Assembly (NCBI GenBank): GCA_963791545.1
Contig: CAWBSR010000015.1
Coordinates: 868,001 to 932,000 of the forward strand
Origin: JALYXV01 sp963791545
GTDB lineage: Bacteria > Actinomycetota > Acidimicrobiia > Acidimicrobiales > Palsa-688
Reading direction: 5' to 3'
Length of the DNA stretch: 64,000 bases
The position numbers were made by a program, and so were the translations under genes. Shown piece by piece: positions 44,884 to 55,519 of the stretch (the stretch's first letter is position 1; the number at the start of each line of letters is the position of its first letter). The notes below the pieces were generated by a model, which did no database searches, had not been told where the DNA came from, and was given only the letters and a program-made list of their open reading frames with translations.

Positions 44884-44887
<4 letters not shown>
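44264..44887 (+). CDS. cheB: CheB methylesterase domain protein without receiver domain
   Basis: 207 residues, only the catalytic half of CheB. Catalytic serine in VVIATSAGGLAAL (about residue 27), histidine in VVQHLDPHH and aspartate in TGSGRDGDMG match the CheB triad. The usual N-terminal phosphorylated receiver domain is absent. It overlaps the CheR-PAS gene by four bases. No chemoreceptor, CheA or flagellar gene is near, so the target may not be a chemoreceptor. The 231 bases before it hold only a weak ACCCCCTAC/AGGGG-type hairpin. Confidence 0.88.
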
Positions 44888-46728
<1,841 letters not shown>

Positions 46729-46751
46729 CCGAGCCCGGCCGCCTTTGCCTA

Positions 46752-47231
46752 CTAGTGCTCGCCAGAAACCTCGGGCTTGGTTGACGTTCGGGCCACCAAC
46801 TCCGTCGCCAGCAGCCGCAGCTTGATATTGGACCGCTGCGAGGCCCGCCGCAGGATCTCGAAGGCCTGATCGGGGTCGCAGTGGGTCTGGGCCATGATGA
46901 TGCCCTTGGCCTGCTCGATCGGCGCCTGAGACTCCAGCCGCTTGATCAAGCCGTCGGCAGTGTTCTCCAGCTCGCGGATCCGGGCCTGGTAAGCGTCGAC
47001 CGGTTCCGCATCTCCCAGTCGGACCAACCGGGTATCGGTGCTGACATCGAACGCCCGGGTCCGCGACATGGTCCGTTCGAAGGCGGCGGCATTGGTGACC
47101 GCCTGGGCTCGGGCCCGATCGGCCCGGTCGAGCAACGCCTGCAGGCTTGCGCTGCGCACAACGGCGAGTGTCATAGCCGGTCCGTCGGCGGTGTCATTTG
47201 AGAGCACGCTCCAGTCCACGCCCCAACCCAT
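46752..47231 (-). CDS. ANTAR-domain protein
   Basis: 159 residues. The C-terminal third (IEQAKGIIMAQTHCDPDQAF, EILRRASQRSNIKLRLLATE) is an ANTAR domain, which binds paired hairpins in nascent RNA to prevent termination. The N-terminal part is helical and has no GAF or receiver domain I can name. ATG 47231 follows GGGAG at 4 bases; ATG 47174 is an alternative. Convergent with the CheR-PAS gene, 23 bases between stops. Confidence 0.82.
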   Translation of the reverse strand: MGWGVDWSVLSNDTADGPAMTLAVVRSASLQALLDRADRARAQAVTNAAAFERTMSRTRAFDVSTDTRLVRLGDAEPVDAYQARIRELENTADGLIKRLESQAPIEQAKGIIMAQTHCDPDQAFEILRRASQRSNIKLRLLATELVARTSTKPEVSGEH

Positions 47232-47284
47232 GGTACTCCCGGTGACCGGGCCTCGACGGGACCAGTTGCGAGAACGTCATGGGG

Positions 47285-48334
47285 CTATCGGGTGAGGGCG
47301 TCGAGCACGTCGCTGGCCGCGATCTGGCGGTCCTCGGGCAACCCGTCCGAAGCGGCCCCGCCAGGTGGTGGGGGAGCCAGCAACGAGACCGCGGCGGCGG
47401 CGGAGACGGCCCGCAGCAGTTCCCGCAGTTCCGGGGGAAGCGGGAAATACTCATCCTCGTCGGTGACCGTGACCTCGGTGGTGCCCCGGCGGGGATGGAG
47501 CCGCTCGATAACCTCGCGCACCAACTCCTCGGGGGCAGAAGCCCCGGCCGTGACGCCGACGACGCCCCGCAGGTCGTCAGGCAGCTCATCGGCCCCGTTG
47601 ACCCGCATCACGCGCGGCGCGCCTGCCGTTCGGGCGGTGCGCTCGAGGGCCAAGGTATTGGAGGAATTCGGCGAGCCGATGACGACGACCGCGTCCGCCT
47701 TGCCGGCAATAGCCTTCAGCGCCGCTTGGCGGTTGGTCGTGGCGAAGCACAGGTCGCTGCGACCCGGCATCCACAGGTCGGGAAAGCGGTCCTCGGCCGA
47801 CGCCAGCACCGATCGCCACTCGTCGAGCGACAGTGTCGTCTGGGCCAGGAAGGCCACCGGCGTTCCCGGATCGGGGAGGGCCCGGACGTCATCCTCGGTC
47901 TCGACCAGCCGGACCGCGTCGGGGGCGACGGCAACCGTGCCCACCGCCTCGTCGTGGCCCTGGTGGCCCACGTAGACCACCGTGTACCCCTTGCCCGCCC
48001 GGACCCGGACCTCGTGGTGGACCTTGGTGACCAGCGGGCACACGGCGTCGACCACGATGCCCCCGTTGGCCCGGGCCGCGGCCACCACCTCGGGGGCCGA
48101 GCCGTGGGCGGAGAGCATGAGCGGCGCCCCGGCAGGCACCTCGGAGACGTCGTTGACGAAGACGACGCCGAGCGAACGAAAGCGGTCCACGACGACCTGG
48201 TTGTGCACGATCTCGTGGTAGCAGTACACCGGGGGCTCGAATACCCGGACCATCCAGCCCAGCGCCTTGATGGCCATCTCCACCCCGGCACAGAACCCGC
48301 GGGGGGCGGCCAGCAGCACCTCGTCGACGTCCAC
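47285..48334 (-). CDS. ispH: 4-hydroxy-3-methylbut-2-enyl diphosphate reductase
   Basis: 349 residues; last step of the MEP isoprenoid pathway, an iron-sulphur enzyme. Cluster cysteines are C15 in PRGFCAGV, the one in DAVCPLVTKVH and the one in DLCFATTNRQ; the acid-base TQTTLS and VIGSPNSSNT are also seen. GTG 48334 is supported by a -10 box 6 bases upstream. The last 60 residues are an Ala/Pro-rich extension. Confidence 0.94.
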   Translation of the reverse strand: MDVDEVLLAAPRGFCAGVEMAIKALGWMVRVFEPPVYCYHEIVHNQVVVDRFRSLGVVFVNDVSEVPAGAPLMLSAHGSAPEVVAAARANGGIVVDAVCPLVTKVHHEVRVRAGKGYTVVYVGHQGHDEAVGTVAVAPDAVRLVETEDDVRALPDPGTPVAFLAQTTLSLDEWRSVLASAEDRFPDLWMPGRSDLCFATTNRQAALKAIAGKADAVVVIGSPNSSNTLALERTARTAGAPRVMRVNGADELPDDLRGVVGVTAGASAPEELVREVIERLHPRRGTTEVTVTDEDEYFPLPPELRELLRAVSAAAAVSLLAPPPPGGAASDGLPEDRQIAASDVLDALTR

Positions 48335-48346
48335 GCAACCAGGCTA
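48335..48346 (-). promoter_or_regulatory. -10 box for ispH
   Basis: TAGCCT on the minus strand (48346-48341), 6 bases before GTG 48334. Confidence 0.5.
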
Positions 48347-48378
48347 GAGGCTCCCGGGGGCGGAGCGGCCCGGCCCGG

Positions 48379-48393
48379 TATCCTGGACTGGTT
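48379..48393 (+). promoter_or_regulatory. -10 box for DUF512 protein
   Basis: TATCCT at 48379-48384, 9 bases before ATG 48394; divergent from ispH across a 59-base gap. Confidence 0.45.
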
Positions 48394-49752
48394 ATGTCAC
48401 TGCCGCGCGTGGTGGCAGTGGCCCCCGGGTCACCTGCCGCCCGGGCCGGCCTGGTGCCCGGCGACGAGATCGTTGCCATGGGCGGCCAAGTCCCCCGAGA
48501 TGTCATCCAATACCAGTTGCTGGCCGACGAGCCGATCCTTGAGCTCGAACTGCGCCGGGGCGGCCTCGAGGTCCCGGTGACGGTGACCCGCGATGGCAAC
48601 GAGGCGCTCGGCATCGAGGTTGACGCCGCCCTCTTCGACCAGGTGCGCACCTGCGACAACCACTGCGAGTTCTGCTTCATCTACCAACTTCCCAAGGGTC
48701 TCCGGAAGAGCCTGTATGTCAAGGACGACGACTACCGGCTGTCCTTTCTCTATGGGAACTTCACCACCCTGACCCGCTTCACCGAGGCCGACCTCGAGCG
48801 AGTGGTGACCGAGGGCCTCTCCCCGTTGTGGGTCAGCATCCACGCCACCGACCCCGGGATCCGGGCCCGCATGCTCCGCAACCGCCGGGGGGCGACCAGC
48901 CTGCGGTGGCTCCGGGCACTACTCGACGAGGGTGTCGAGATCCATGGCCAGGTAGTGGTCTGCCCGGGTATCAACGACGGGGCGGTGCTGGACGACACCC
49001 TGGCCGGGGTGCTCGACCTCTACCCGGAACTGAGGTCGGTGGCGTGCGTCCCTCTCGGGGTCAGCAAATACACGACCGAGGGCACCATGCGGCCCCACCG
49101 CGTCGCCGAAGCCCGGGACACCGTGACCCTGATTGGGCGCTGGCAGCAGACCTTCCTCTCCGCTCTGGGCCGGCGGATGGTCTTTGCCTCCGATGAGTAC
49201 TACCTGCTGACCGGTGGGCCTTTTCCCACCCTGAGCGACTACGAGGACCTGGCCCAGGTGGAAAACGGGATCGGGATCGCGGCCGCTTTCAGGGCGTCAT
49301 TCGACGGGGAGGCAATCGGCTCCCACCCGAGCGGAGGCTTCTTCCAGTCCGTCGACGGCGCCCCGGCGGCCGGATACCGGGCCGAGCGGGCCCCGGGTAG
49401 CGTGACCCTGCTGCCCCGCCCCGACGCCCCGGTCACGGTGGTCACCGGGACCTACGGAGCCGCCTTGCTGGCACCGCTGGTCGAGCCGCTGGGGGCCCGG
49501 GTGCTGCCCGTCGCCAACTCTTTCTTCGGCGGCAACATCGCGGTGGCGGGCCTGCTGGCGGGCCAGGACGTGGCGGCGGCGTTGGCCCGGGAGCCCCACG
49601 GGCGCCGCTACCTGCTGCCCGACGTGTGCCTGTCGGGGGGCCGCTTCCTCGACGGCCTCGGCGTCGCCGACCTGCCCCGAGCGGTGGAGATCATCCCCGC
49701 CGACGGGGCCGTGCTGCGCCAGGCCCTGGCGCCGGACCGGGTTGCGGTATGA
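48394..49752 (+). CDS. DUF512 family PDZ/radical SAM-like protein
   Basis: 452 residues. An N-terminal PDZ-like domain (RVVAVAPGSPAARAGLVPGD) is followed by a CX3CX2C cluster motif (RTCDNHCEFCFIYQLPKGLR, residues about 87-106) and the DUF512 region (PLGVSKYTTEGTMRPHR, ASDEYYLLTGGPFP). The cysteine spacing and the partial barrel place it in the radical SAM superfamily. Its reaction is unknown. It often precedes der in genomes, as here, with a four-base overlap. Confidence 0.88.
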   Translation: MSLPRVVAVAPGSPAARAGLVPGDEIVAMGGQVPRDVIQYQLLADEPILELELRRGGLEVPVTVTRDGNEALGIEVDAALFDQVRTCDNHCEFCFIYQLPKGLRKSLYVKDDDYRLSFLYGNFTTLTRFTEADLERVVTEGLSPLWVSIHATDPGIRARMLRNRRGATSLRWLRALLDEGVEIHGQVVVCPGINDGAVLDDTLAGVLDLYPELRSVACVPLGVSKYTTEGTMRPHRVAEARDTVTLIGRWQQTFLSALGRRMVFASDEYYLLTGGPFPTLSDYEDLAQVENGIGIAAAFRASFDGEAIGSHPSGGFFQSVDGAPAAGYRAERAPGSVTLLPRPDAPVTVVTGTYGAALLAPLVEPLGARVLPVANSFFGGNIAVAGLLAGQDVAAALAREPHGRRYLLPDVCLSGGRFLDGLGVADLPRAVEIIPADGAVLRQALAPDRVAV

Positions 49753-51125
49753 GCGCCGCCCAGGCGGGTCCGCTGGTGGCCGTGGTCGGGCGGCCCAACG
49801 TCGGCAAGAGCACCCTGGTCAACCGCATCGTGGGCAGCCGGATCGCCATCGTGGAGCCCCGGCCTGGAGTCACCCGGGACCGCAAGGTCCTCCCGGCCGA
49901 GTGGCAGGGCCGGACCTTCTCGGTGGTCGACACCGGCGGCTGGATGGCGGGCGGCTCCAAGCTGGACCAGCAGGTCACCGCCCAGGCGGAACGGGCCATC
50001 AAGCTGGCCGACGTCATCCTGCTGGTCGTCGACACCACGGTGGGCGTGACCGACGAGGACGCCCGGGTGGCAGGCATCCTGCGCCAATCCGGCCGTCCCG
50101 CCCTGGTGGTGGCCAACAAGGTCGACGCCAGCTCCCGGGAATCCGATGCCTGGACCTTCGAACGACTGGGTTTGGGCGACCCGGTCATGGTGAGCGCCCT
50201 GCATGGGCGCGGCGCCGGCGACCTGCTCGACGAAGTGGTGGCCCTCCTGCCCCCTCCGGCGGCCGGTCAGCGCGACGCCAGGGCCGGCGAGGCGGCCGGC
50301 GAGGCGGGCGGCGAGGCGGGCGGCGAGGCGGGCGGCGACGGCGCCGAGGGTGCTGCCCATGTCATCTCGGTCGCCATCGTGGGCCGGCCCAACGTGGGGA
50401 AGTCGACGTTGTTCAACCGTCTCATCGGCGAAGAGCGCTCGGTGGTCCACGACCTGCCGGGGACCACGCGCGACACCGTGGACACCGTCGTCGAGACTCC
50501 CGATGGCCCCATCCGCTTCGTCGACACCGCGGGCCTGCGACGCCGGGTCAAGGAAGCCGAGGGGGCCGAGTACTACTCCCTGGTGCGAGCCCTCCAGGCC
50601 ATCGACGGGGCCGAGGCGGCCCTGTTCGTGATCGACGCCACCGAAGGCGTGACCCACCAGGACCAGCGCCTGGCGGAGCGGGTCGACGCGGCCGGCAACC
50701 CCATGGTGGTGTGCCTCAACAAATGGGAGTTGCTGGATGCCGCCCAGCGGGCCCGAGTGGTGGCCGACGTCGAGGACCGGTTGTCGTTCCTCTCCTATGC
50801 CCCCATCCTCAAGATCAGCGCCCTTACCGGCAAGGGCGTCCACAAGCTGCTGCCGCAGCTGGCGGCGGCCGTGGAGGCCTACCACCGCCGGGTGCCGACC
50901 CGGGAGCTCAACAAGTTGATGGCCGAGGCCCAAGCCGCCCAGGCCTCACCGGGCGGCCGCATCCTGTACGCCACCCAGGGGGCGACCAATCCCCCCACCT
51001 TCACCCTGTTCGCCACCAGGACGGTGCCGCCGACGTACCTCCGTTACCTCGAGCGGCGGATCCGGGAGCATTTCGGCTTCGGCGCCACCCCACTCAAGCT
51101 CCGGGTGCGCCGGCGCAGCGATTGA
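49749..51125 (+). CDS. der: Ribosome-assembly GTPase Der (EngA)
   Basis: 458 residues with two tandem GTPase domains: VVGRPNVGKSTLVNRIVGSR near residue 13 and AIVGRPNVGKSTLFNRLIGE near 214, and a C-terminal KH-like domain ending in HFGFGATPLKLRVRRRS. It acts on 50S assembly. Odd: the linker (about residues 178-200) is built from repeated GEAGGEAGG units. ATG 49749 overlaps the DUF512 stop. Confidence 0.95.
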   Translation: MSAAQAGPLVAVVGRPNVGKSTLVNRIVGSRIAIVEPRPGVTRDRKVLPAEWQGRTFSVVDTGGWMAGGSKLDQQVTAQAERAIKLADVILLVVDTTVGVTDEDARVAGILRQSGRPALVVANKVDASSRESDAWTFERLGLGDPVMVSALHGRGAGDLLDEVVALLPPPAAGQRDARAGEAAGEAGGEAGGEAGGDGAEGAAHVISVAIVGRPNVGKSTLFNRLIGEERSVVHDLPGTTRDTVDTVVETPDGPIRFVDTAGLRRRVKEAEGAEYYSLVRALQAIDGAEAALFVIDATEGVTHQDQRLAERVDAAGNPMVVCLNKWELLDAAQRARVVADVEDRLSFLSYAPILKISALTGKGVHKLLPQLAAAVEAYHRRVPTRELNKLMAEAQAAQASPGGRILYATQGATNPPTFTLFATRTVPPTYLRYLERRIREHFGFGATPLKLRVRRRSD

Positions 51126-51187
51126 CGAGCCGCCTCCTGAGGTGCGCCGACGGCCGATCCGCCCCGGCCTGGTCGCGAAATGTCCAG

Positions 51188-51200
51188 TACCGTCATGCTC
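51188..51200 (+). promoter_or_regulatory. -10 box that sets the PP2C start
   Basis: TACCGT at 51188-51193 lies 7 bases before ATG 51201 but inside the longer frame from ATG 51180, so a leaderless start at 51201 is preferred. Confidence 0.4.
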
Positions 51201-52292
51201 ATGATCGCCCGGCCGTGGCTGCTGGCCCTGGCCATCGGATGCGCCGTCGCCGCAATCCTGTGGGGGCGATCGGCGCGACGCCTGGAACGGGCCGCCACCC
51301 GAATCGAAGCGCAAACCTCGGGTTCGGTGAGCGGCCGGGACGCCGTGGAGTTGGCCCGGAGCGCCTGGCAGAAGGATCTGCACGCCGCCGTCCTGTACGC
51401 AGTGCTGGCGATCGGGCTCCTGTTTGCGTCGCTGTCAAACGCGCCCTGGGTTTCTTTGCCCCTCTTGGCGGTCGGGGTGCCGGTGGTGGCGTCGATCCGT
51501 TTTGCCCCCAAGTTCCTGGGTGAGGCCCGCCTGGCCGAGGAGCGGTCGCAGTTGGAACGGCGGGCGGCCGAGGTGCTGGCCCAGGAAGAGCTGGCCCCCC
51601 GCCGCTGGGCGGCCCGGCTGGCGCCGTCGACGCTGCCCCTGATCGAGGGCTTCGAGTTGGGCCGGGTGTACGAGCCGGGCACCGGCATGATGGCGGGGGA
51701 CTTCTACGACGTCCACCCGAACGGGCCCGACCGGCTGGCCTGCGTCATCGGCGACGTGGCCGGCCACGGCATCGAACCGTCGATCACCGCCTTCCAGGTC
51801 AAGTACCTGTTGCGGAACTTCCTGCGCCAGTACCGCGACCCGGCCCAGGCGCTGGAGGAGCTGAACGTGGTCCTGTCGACCAGCGGTCGCCCCGAGGACC
51901 TGGTTTCGGTGTGCGTGGTCGTGTTCGACACCGCGGCGGGCACGGTGCGCTATGCCTCGGCCGGCCACCCCGCGGTGTGGCTGTGGCACGACGGCGACCT
52001 GAACGCACTGCGGGCCACCGGCCCCTTGCTCACATTGGACCCCAACGGCAGCTTCCACTCCCGGGAGATGCCGCTGGACCCCGGCGACCTGCTGCTCATG
52101 TACACCGACGGGCTCTCCGAGGCCCGGGCCGGGGGGCAGCTGTTCGGCGAGGAGCGCATCGCCAACATCATCAAACGGGACCCGGGACATGAGGCGACCA
52201 CCTTGTGCAAGGTGCTCCTCGAGGCGGCCCGGGACTTCGCGTCGGAGCCCCTGAGCGACGACGTGGCCATCCTGGCCGTGCGCCGCACCTGA
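51201..52292 (+). CDS. Membrane-anchored PP2C/SpoIIE-type serine phosphatase
   Basis: 363 residues from ATG 51201 (370 from ATG 51180). Two transmembrane helices (about 4-20 and 65-98) border a short helical segment. The cytoplasmic phosphatase domain has MMAGDFYDVHPN and CVIGDVAGHGIEPS for metal binding, YASAGHPAVWLW, LLMYTDGLSEAR and LSDDVAILAV. Such RsbU-like enzymes dephosphorylate anti-sigma antagonists, but no partner gene is near. Downstream comes the 90-base repeat. Confidence 0.88.
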   Translation: MIARPWLLALAIGCAVAAILWGRSARRLERAATRIEAQTSGSVSGRDAVELARSAWQKDLHAAVLYAVLAIGLLFASLSNAPWVSLPLLAVGVPVVASIRFAPKFLGEARLAEERSQLERRAAEVLAQEELAPRRWAARLAPSTLPLIEGFELGRVYEPGTGMMAGDFYDVHPNGPDRLACVIGDVAGHGIEPSITAFQVKYLLRNFLRQYRDPAQALEELNVVLSTSGRPEDLVSVCVVVFDTAAGTVRYASAGHPAVWLWHDGDLNALRATGPLLTLDPNGSFHSREMPLDPGDLLLMYTDGLSEARAGGQLFGEERIANIIKRDPGHEATTLCKVLLEAARDFASEPLSDDVAILAVRRT

Positions 52293-52641
52293 CCCCACGC
52301 GGTGTCCTGGCCCGAAGGGGCTCGGGGCGCGGGGTTCGGGGCTCGGGGCTCGGGGCGCGGGGCTGGGGGCTCGGGGCTGGGGGCGCCGGTCAGCCCCGGT
52401 TCTGGGTGTGGTTTATCGCTTTGGGCGTGGCTTATCCCCTCATAGCCGGGACAACCCACACCCAGAGCGACAATCAACACCCAGAGTGCGAACGCCGGAC
52501 CAGTTCCGCCGCCACCGCCGCCAACGCCGCCCCCCCGACCGCCGCTACCGCCCCCGATGCCGCCCCCCAACGCCGACGTCGCCGCTACCGCCCCCGCCGC
52601 CCGTTCAGCGCTACCGCTACCGCGTCGGCGAGACTGGGTCG
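52293..52641. other. Long low-complexity gap between PP2C and carboxyltransferase genes
   Basis: From 52315 to about 52385 the plus strand is made of GGGGCTC/GGGGCGC units. Next comes the second copy of the 90-base palindromic repeat (52401-52490), then a stretch of CCGCCGCCACC-type triplets to about 52620. An open frame runs through it into the carboxyltransferase, but its composition is not protein-like. I see no promoter with confidence and no gene. Confidence 0.7.
52401..52490. repeat. 90-base palindromic repeat, copy 2
   Basis: Same length and layout as the copy at 30274-30363: outer arms starting TCTGGGTGTGG and ending near CACCCAGAG, the inner TATCGCTTTGGGCGTGG and its complement. About 69 of 90 positions agree with copy 1 by hand, with most differences in the loop (52440-52448) and outer right end. 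Confidence 0.7.
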
Positions 52642-54174
52642 ATGCCCCGAAACGTCTCCGACGCCAGCGACCGGGCCCGGCGGGGCAATGCCGACCGCGA
52701 GCGGGAGCGGGCCAAGCTGGCCCGGACGGGCAAGCTCTTCGTCCGCGACCGCCTGGCCCTCTTACTCGACGAGGAAAGCTTCCTCGAGGATGGGTTGCTG
52801 GCCAACTCCCTCGCGCCGGCCGACGATCTGCCCGGCGACGGGGTCGTAACCGGGCGGGGCCAAATCGACGGCCGTCCCGTCTGCGTCATGGCCAACGACC
52901 CCACCGTCAAGGCGGGCTCGTGGGGCGCCCGCACGGTTGAGAAGATCATCCGCCTCACCGAGTACGCCCTGGCCCACGAGCTTCCCGTGGTGTGGCTGGT
53001 CGACTCGGCGGGCGCACGTATCACCGACCAGGTGCAGCTGTTCCCCGGCCGCCGAGGGGCGGGGCGGATCTTCTACAACCAGGTCCGGCTGTCGGGCCGG
53101 GTACCCCAGGTCTGCTGCCTCTTTGGCCCGAGCGCGGCCGGCGGCGCCTACATCCCCAGCTTCTGCGACGCCGTGTTCATGGTTGAGGGCAACGCCTCCA
53201 TGTATCTCGGTTCGCCCCGAATGGCGGAGATGGTGATCGGGGAGCACGCCACCCTCGAGGAGATGGGCGGGGCCCGGATGCACGCCACCGTGTCCGGCTC
53301 GGGGGACCGCTTGGCGTCCGATGACGCCGAGACCATCGCCCTGGCCCGGACCTGGCTCTCCTACTTCCCGACCAACTGGCGCGACCCGCCCCCCGTCGCC
53401 GACCCCTGCAAGGCCGCCACTTCCCTCACCGCGGCCATGATCCCGTCCTCGCCGGCGGAGGGCTACGACATCCACGCCGTGATCGAGGCCCTCATCGACG
53501 AGTCCAGCCTGTTCGAGGTCAAGGAGCTGTGGGCGCCGGAACTCGTCATCGCCCTGGCCCGCCTGGACGGCAATCCCATCGGCGTGGTGGCCAACAACCC
53601 CGCCGTGAAAGGGGGTGTGCTGTTTGTGGACTCGGCCGACAAGGCGGCCCGGTTCATTTGGTGCTGCGACGCCTTCAATATCCCGCTGGTGTTCCTGTGT
53701 GACGTTCCCGGGTTCATGGTGGGCACCCAAGTGGAGCGCCAGGGGATCATCCGCCACGGGGCCAAGATGATCACCGCGGTGTCCGAGGCCACGGTGCCCA
53801 AGGTTTCGGTGATCGTGCGCAAGGCGTACGGCGCCGGGCTCTATGCCATGGCCGGCCCCGCCTTCGAGCCCGACGCCTGCTTGGCCCTGCCCTCGGCCCA
53901 GATCGCGGTCATGGGGCCCGAGGCCGCCGTAAATGCCGTTTACGCCAACAAGATCGGGGCTATCGAGGACCCAGCCGAGCGGGACCGGTTCGTCGCCGAC
54001 CGGCGGGCCGAATACGAAGCCGACGTCGACCTGCTGCGCCTGGCGTCGGACCTGGTCATCGACGCCGTGGTCGAGCCCGAGGCGCTGCGGGGCGAGCTGA
54101 TCCGGCGCCTGCAGCTGGCCGGCGGTAAGGACCGTACGTTCAGCGAGCGCCACCACGGGGTGCCCCCGGTATGA
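52642..54174 (+). CDS. Acyl-CoA carboxylase beta subunit (carboxyltransferase)
   Basis: 510 residues from ATG 52642; the frame is open upstream but is low-complexity. Transfers carboxyl from biotin to an acyl-CoA. Seen: GVVTGRGQIDGRPVCVMAND, LVDSAGARITDQV, LFGPSAAGGAYIPSFCDAV and, in the second half, VFLCDVPGFMVG and IVRKAYGAGLYAMAGPAF. Next to HMG-CoA lyase it fits methylcrotonyl-CoA carboxylase (leucine breakdown); propionyl- or geranyl-CoA forms are alternatives. The biotin-carrying alpha subunit is not in the window. Confidence 0.88.
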   Translation: MPRNVSDASDRARRGNADRERERAKLARTGKLFVRDRLALLLDEESFLEDGLLANSLAPADDLPGDGVVTGRGQIDGRPVCVMANDPTVKAGSWGARTVEKIIRLTEYALAHELPVVWLVDSAGARITDQVQLFPGRRGAGRIFYNQVRLSGRVPQVCCLFGPSAAGGAYIPSFCDAVFMVEGNASMYLGSPRMAEMVIGEHATLEEMGGARMHATVSGSGDRLASDDAETIALARTWLSYFPTNWRDPPPVADPCKAATSLTAAMIPSSPAEGYDIHAVIEALIDESSLFEVKELWAPELVIALARLDGNPIGVVANNPAVKGGVLFVDSADKAARFIWCCDAFNIPLVFLCDVPGFMVGTQVERQGIIRHGAKMITAVSEATVPKVSVIVRKAYGAGLYAMAGPAFEPDACLALPSAQIAVMGPEAAVNAVYANKIGAIEDPAERDRFVADRRAEYEADVDLLRLASDLVIDAVVEPEALRGELIRRLQLAGGKDRTFSERHHGVPPV

Positions 54175-55058
54175 CGACAGTCCACATTCGCGAGGTCGGG
54201 CCCCGCGACGGCCTCCAGGGGGAACGGCCGCTCCTGGTGGGGGAGCGAGTGGGGCTGATCGAGGCGCTGGCCGCAACCGGCGTGACCGACATCGAGGCGG
54301 TGGCGTTCGTGTCCCCCCGGGCCGTGCCCGCCATGGCGGGGGCGGCCGACGTGCTGGCGGCACTCAACCGGCGGACCGGGGTGCGTTACTGGGCTCTGGT
54401 GCCCAACCTGCGGGGCGCCCAGCTGGCCCTGACCGCGGGGGTCGACGGGCTCTCGGTGACGACCTCGGCGTCGCAGGGGTACTCGAGGAAAAATGTCGGG
54501 ATGTCGGTGGAGGAGTCGGTGGTGGAGGCGGGCCGGATCGCGGCGCTGGCGGGGGGCCTGGTCCCGGTAGACGCAGTCATCTCCTGTGCGTTCGGTAGTC
54601 CGTTCGAGGGCGACGTCGCCCCGGCCGCGGTCGCCGAGTTGGCCCGGCGCCTCCGCCAGGACGGGGCCAGCGGGGTCACGCTGGCCGACACCACCGGGAT
54701 GGCGACACCCCGGCGCATCGCCGAGGTGCTGGATGCGACGGGTGACGCGGTGGGACTCCATCTGCACAACACGAGGGGGACGGCCCTCGTGAACGCCTAC
54801 GCGGCCATCCTGCGGGGCGTTTCCCGTTTCGATTGTGCCGTCGGGGGCCTGGGCGGATCACCATTCGCCCCCGGGGCGGGGGGCAACCTGGCCACCGAGG
54901 ATCTGGTTCACCTGCTGGACGACCTCGATGTTGCGACCGGCGTCGACCTGGCCGGGCTCATTGCGGTCAGCCGCCGGCTGGCGGCCCTGGTCGGTCACCC
55001 CGTCTCCAGCCCGCTGAGCCTGGTCGGGCCCGGGAGGTCCGGGCATGCCGTGGTGTGA
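54171..55058 (+). CDS. Hydroxymethylglutaryl-CoA lyase
   Basis: 295 residues; splits HMG-CoA to acetyl-CoA and acetoacetate, the last step of leucine catabolism. EVGPRDGLQGERPLL at residues 8-22 holds the substrate and metal sites; FDCAVGGLGGSPFAPGAGG contains the glycine loop (the family has a cysteine in this loop, here in FDCAVGG); HLHNTRGTALVN is the metal-binding histidine motif. ATG 54171 overlaps the carboxyltransferase stop (ATGA). Confidence 0.92.
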   Translation: MTTVHIREVGPRDGLQGERPLLVGERVGLIEALAATGVTDIEAVAFVSPRAVPAMAGAADVLAALNRRTGVRYWALVPNLRGAQLALTAGVDGLSVTTSASQGYSRKNVGMSVEESVVEAGRIAALAGGLVPVDAVISCAFGSPFEGDVAPAAVAELARRLRQDGASGVTLADTTGMATPRRIAEVLDATGDAVGLHLHNTRGTALVNAYAAILRGVSRFDCAVGGLGGSPFAPGAGGNLATEDLVHLLDDLDVATGVDLAGLIAVSRRLAALVGHPVSSPLSLVGPGRSGHAVV

Positions 55059-55242
55059 GGCGTGCAGCAAGTTCTGGAGCCCGCCCGCCATGGGCAAAGG
55101 GGGCGAGTGCCCCACCTGCGGTCAGGTGATCGCCCCGGCCCGCAAGGCCCCATGGCACTTCAAGATGCTGCTGGGCGGCATCGCCGTCTACCTCGGCTAC
55201 CGGGCTGTCCAAGGGGTGGAATGGCTGGCCCATCACCTGTGA
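55045..55242 (+). CDS. Small zinc-ribbon membrane protein (65 aa)
   Basis: ATG 55045 lies inside the last codons of the lyase gene. CEACSKFWSPP and CPTCGQVI give a four-cysteine ribbon (residues 4-7 and 22-25), followed by a hydrophobic helix (FKMLLGGIAVYLGYRAVQGV). The order resembles small actinobacterial proteins of unknown function found after catabolic genes. Confidence 0.7.
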   Translation: MPWCEACSKFWSPPAMGKGGECPTCGQVIAPARKAPWHFKMLLGGIAVYLGYRAVQGVEWLAHHL

Positions 55243-55285
55243 AGAGAACTCCTTCCGCCTCAGATCGACTAAGGTCTGCAACCCA

Positions 55286-55359
55286 CGGGTCGTGGCGCAG
55301 CTCGGTAGCGCACTAGACTGGGGGTCTAGGGGCCGCGGGTTCAAATCCCGCCGACCCGA
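55286..55359 (+). tRNA. tRNA-Pro (anticodon GGG)
   Basis: A full cloverleaf folds by eye: acceptor CGGGTCG with CGACCCG, D stem GCGC/GCGC, anticodon stem CTAGA/TCTAG around CTGGGGG (anticodon GGG), T stem GCGGG/CCCGC with loop TTCAAAT. Discriminator A at 55359; CCA is not encoded. It reads codon CCC and CCU. Confidence 0.93.
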
Positions 55360-55436
55360 CTACAACCCGATGGCAGCACGAGGGCCGACCACGCCCCGCG
55401 CTTGCATTCGCAGGAGTATCGCCACTTAATGCGACA

Positions 55437-55463
55437 AAGCGGCTGGGCGTGCCCAAGCCGCTT
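55437..55463. terminator. Hairpin downstream of tRNA-Pro
   Basis: AAGCGGC (55437-55443) pairs with GCCGCTT (55457-55463), with an inner TGGGC/GCCCA pair. It sits between the tRNA and the convergent BldC-like gene and could end transcription from either side. Confidence 0.45.
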
Positions 55464-55519
55464 CGTCAGAGTTCTGTACCCGCCTCGCCCGGTCGTGGCG
55501 GGTGTTGGGCAACAGGCGT

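Noticed and set aside
52408..52641. N-terminal extension of the carboxyltransferase
   Set aside because: The open frame crosses the 90-base palindrome and proline-triplet DNA; the family N-terminus begins after ATG 52642.
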